64,000 nt of DNA, taken from the NCBI GenBank assembly GCA_037833965.1, contig AP031357.1, positions 454,001 through 518,000 on the forward strand. The letters are read 5' to 3'. Shown piece by piece: positions 61,901 through 64,000 of the stretch. The notes beneath the pieces are model-generated. The model was not told where the DNA came from. It worked only from the letters and a program-made list of their open reading frames with translations, and searched no databases. The first letter of the stretch is position 1; every line of letters begins with the position of its first letter. The translations under genes were made by a program, and so were the position numbers. The stretch is from Marchantia polymorpha subsp. ruderalis. Its lineage: Eukaryota > Streptophyta > Marchantiopsida > Marchantiales > Marchantiaceae.

Positions 61901-63146
61901 TGTCTACAAAAGTAAGCGGCACAAAAAGTTTGATTGTACTATACACCTAAAAACACATCTCACTAGTTTGAGTTGAAACTAACCTGATAGGGAGGACCTC
62001 GTCACACTATCTTCGAATAAGGAGTCTGCACCTGAGGAACCACTTCTCTCCTCACCACCAGCTTTTGCTGACAAACGATCAGTTTCAATAAAGACGGAAA
62101 TTAGTAGTTGGAATGTGTTCCAAATCACAGTACTTTAAGAATAGCATAAAAGAGGAGTAAATACTCCAGAGATTTTCATTATTCAAATTTCATAGTGAAA
62201 TATCTCTTTGCAGTATTACATTTTTTACTCAGCATATTAAGTTCTTCGACTGGAAGTTCACTATGTCCATGATGAATAAAAGCAGTAAACCCTTATTCAT
62301 CTTACAATGGGCAAGGCGGTCTTCAATCCACTTTCTCCACAAACGTTTATCTCCGGTAGCTTGAGGCGAATCCTCCGCTGGCTCCCGCGGTCCACCATTG
62401 CCGGTACCCTCCTCTAGATGATGGCACAGGTGGACATTCTCAAATATGTATATCATTCACACAAAAGAATACTGGAAATGATGATGCAAGCTCAACCTCC
62501 TTATTTGTCATGATAAGGAATCTACATAAAACTCTTCGCCACAACTGCAGATTTGACAGTCCGGTTTCTTAATTCCACACTAGGTTTTGACTTGAGAATC
62601 CACCCTCTTCACTTTTGTATATTAGGGTTGATGGAAGATAATGAAGACGGACTTAGAGCAACTGTCATTTTGTTTGTCAATTTACCATAAAGTTTTTGTC
62701 AGTTCTTCTTCAACTGAGCTTAGGCCATAAACCTGTCATCGATGGAATTGTTCATTTCTTTGCAGTGAGATGAGCGATCGCAGAATAGATCATCAAGAGA
62801 AAGAAAATGCAGATATACGGGTGAACATCCCAAAAAGGTTTAGGGTTCGGCGCTGGAACAGCAATTCTATATACACACACTGAACTGTATTCTTCAACAG
62901 ATCGGTCCCCGATCCCGTAAGACTAGTCCTGCTTCAGTTCCCAGAAGAAACACAAAGAGAACAACGGCCCCAGAAGTAAGTCACAACACTAGAATTCGTA
63001 CCTGAAAGTCTATCAACTGTGGAAACCGAGATACTCCGTGACGAGCCAACACCCAGCTGCTGCCAGGAGTTCAGCAAGTGATCAAGGGAAGGAAAATTTA
63101 CAGACCCCGATCGTAATCGAACAAGACGCCATCCGCTCAAACTCAT
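58985..63146 (-). CDS. bS18m: Mitochondrial-type ribosomal protein bS18, 10 exons
   Basis: bS18 binds 16S-like rRNA on the platform of the small ribosomal subunit. Exons run 63146-63002, 62413-62306, 62067-61984, 61402-61319, 61140-60964, 60615-60526, 60387-60020, 59781-59680, 59353-59294 and 59143-58985; phases match and the product is 458 residues. The S18 domain is at the end: ILPRRHHQVSAKAQRKINRE and IKTARVLGLMPFT. Arabidopsis has a similar nuclear gene (At1g07210) with an acidic region before the domain, seen here as DEDEDWDDD, then LFFPGQLYDPE. The Arg-rich, acid-poor start (MSLSGWRLVRLRSGS) looks like a mitochondrial presequence, and plastid S18 is normally plastid-encoded. Residues 49-229 are a Ser-rich acidic insertion. 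Exons 2-6 are all flanked by phase-1 introns. An alternative acceptor at 60439 would put exon 6 out of phase. Confidence 0.9.
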
Positions 63147-64000
63147 CGTGAAAATTCTACTACCGTCCGCTCACTCGCGCTTAAGCTGATAGGATCTGTG
63201 TCCCCAAAGAATCATCTAAGAATCGAAGTGATCACAGCTCCCCTGAGCGGCCATCGCTGGGGAGCTCTAGTTCTAAACCCTGGTCCGCTCACAATCCAAT
63301 TCCAACTGACGGTGACAGAGAAAAACGCACGAGAGTTCCTCACTCTGTTGGGACTGATGACCTCTCCCCTGTCCTTTGTGCATCCGGGCACTTCAAAAGT
63401 CAGTCTAAAACCCTCGTTCACGTGCTGAATTAGTGCAATCTGTCTCCTAATTATGTGTTCCGACACTTTGCATTGCTCCTTTCATTCCATGCGTCTCCCT
63501 TACATTCAGACAGAACAAATGTTTATGTCTTCTTTCTATTCCGACGGTTGAATCAATACCTTAGTTAAGGTATTGATACAAGAATATGATTGTATCCTGA
63601 CCTTAACCTTCTTCATATCTTTCCTGATTTGTGATTCAAGTGTCAAATCTTGGTTTTTTTCATGAATAGAATATACAACTCATTGAGCTACCTCTACACC
63701 CTTACAGTAAAGCTAAGTCAAAGTGTAGGAATAAAGCGTAGGCGTCTTATTAATGTGATTTGAACAGGTTGTTTAGAAGTCCATTTTTCTAGCTTCGGTC
63801 ATAAATGCAGGCCCGAAAATAAGTGATGACTTCTTCATTTGAAATTTTTCATGTCTTGGATTTCATAATCCAGTCTGGACTAACTATACGAAAGGTAATT
63901 TGATCTGTTTATGGAAATACTTTTAGTTTGAAACGTTGCATAATAAATTTTTTTTATCAAGATGAAACAGAAACATTCATATTTATTACATAATTATCAT
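63147..64000. promoter_or_regulatory. Upstream region of bS18m
   Basis: The first 300 bases or so upstream of the bS18m start (63147-63430) have ordinary GC and probably include promoter and 5' UTR. A perfect palindrome lies at 63552-63577 (ATCAATACCTTA, two-base spacer, then its inverse). Beyond it the sequence is AT-rich with no recognised gene to the window end. Confidence 0.4.

Noticed and set aside
1-64000. CRISPR arrays, rRNA genes, bacterial operons
   Set aside because: No regularly spaced repeats, no rRNA-like sequence, and the genes have spliceosomal introns.

Overview
This is nuclear DNA from a land plant. Three intron-containing genes can be read from end to end, all on the minus strand: an NADPH oxidase of the RBOH family (9361 down to 4684), a plastid-type ferrochelatase with a C-terminal chlorophyll-binding-like tail (49407 down to 45158), and a mitochondrial-type ribosomal protein bS18 (63146 down to 58985). 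Short GT-AG introns, GC-rich 5' leaders and long AT-rich, repeat-laden spacers suggest a bryophyte, perhaps a moss. That placement is inference from gene style; no species can be named from the sequence alone.

Layout. 1-4683 is spacer downstream of the RBOH gene with no gene I recognise. 4684-9361 is RBOH, and 9362 to about 11750 is its GC-rich upstream region with CT and CTG microsatellites. From about 11.8 to 45.1 kb lies a gene-poor block in which very AT-rich, CpG-poor stretches (14.5-16.3, 17.5-21.0, 22.5-23.7, 29.5-31.2 and 36.9-38.4 kb) alternate with stretches of more ordinary composition. It holds a near-perfect hairpin (26.9 kb), several young tandem duplications (24.7, 33.9, 42.4 and 43.2 kb), a TA microsatellite, an old Copia fossil (about 41.6-42.1 kb) and a few gene-like but unidentified reading frames.

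45158-49407 is the ferrochelatase gene. It is followed by a spacer with a 22-C run and a strong hairpin, then a possible small secreted-protein gene on the plus strand (51076-51640). About 53.0-55.7 kb is a foldback DNA transposon. Its inverted arms are built from units of about 83 bp, it carries a GC-rich insert that may be a captured host-gene fragment, and a second segment interrupts its right arm. 57.8-58.06 kb holds a diverged tandem repeat pair, and 58985-63146 is the bS18m gene.

The three genes do not form a pathway. RBOH makes extracellular superoxide at the plasma membrane, ferrochelatase makes protoheme in the plastid (RBOH and many other proteins need heme), and bS18m is part of the mitochondrial ribosome. 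The least ordinary features are the foldback element with its insert, the hairpin at 26.9 kb, the symmetrical-phase exons of the bS18m gene and the uncharacterised small gene candidate.
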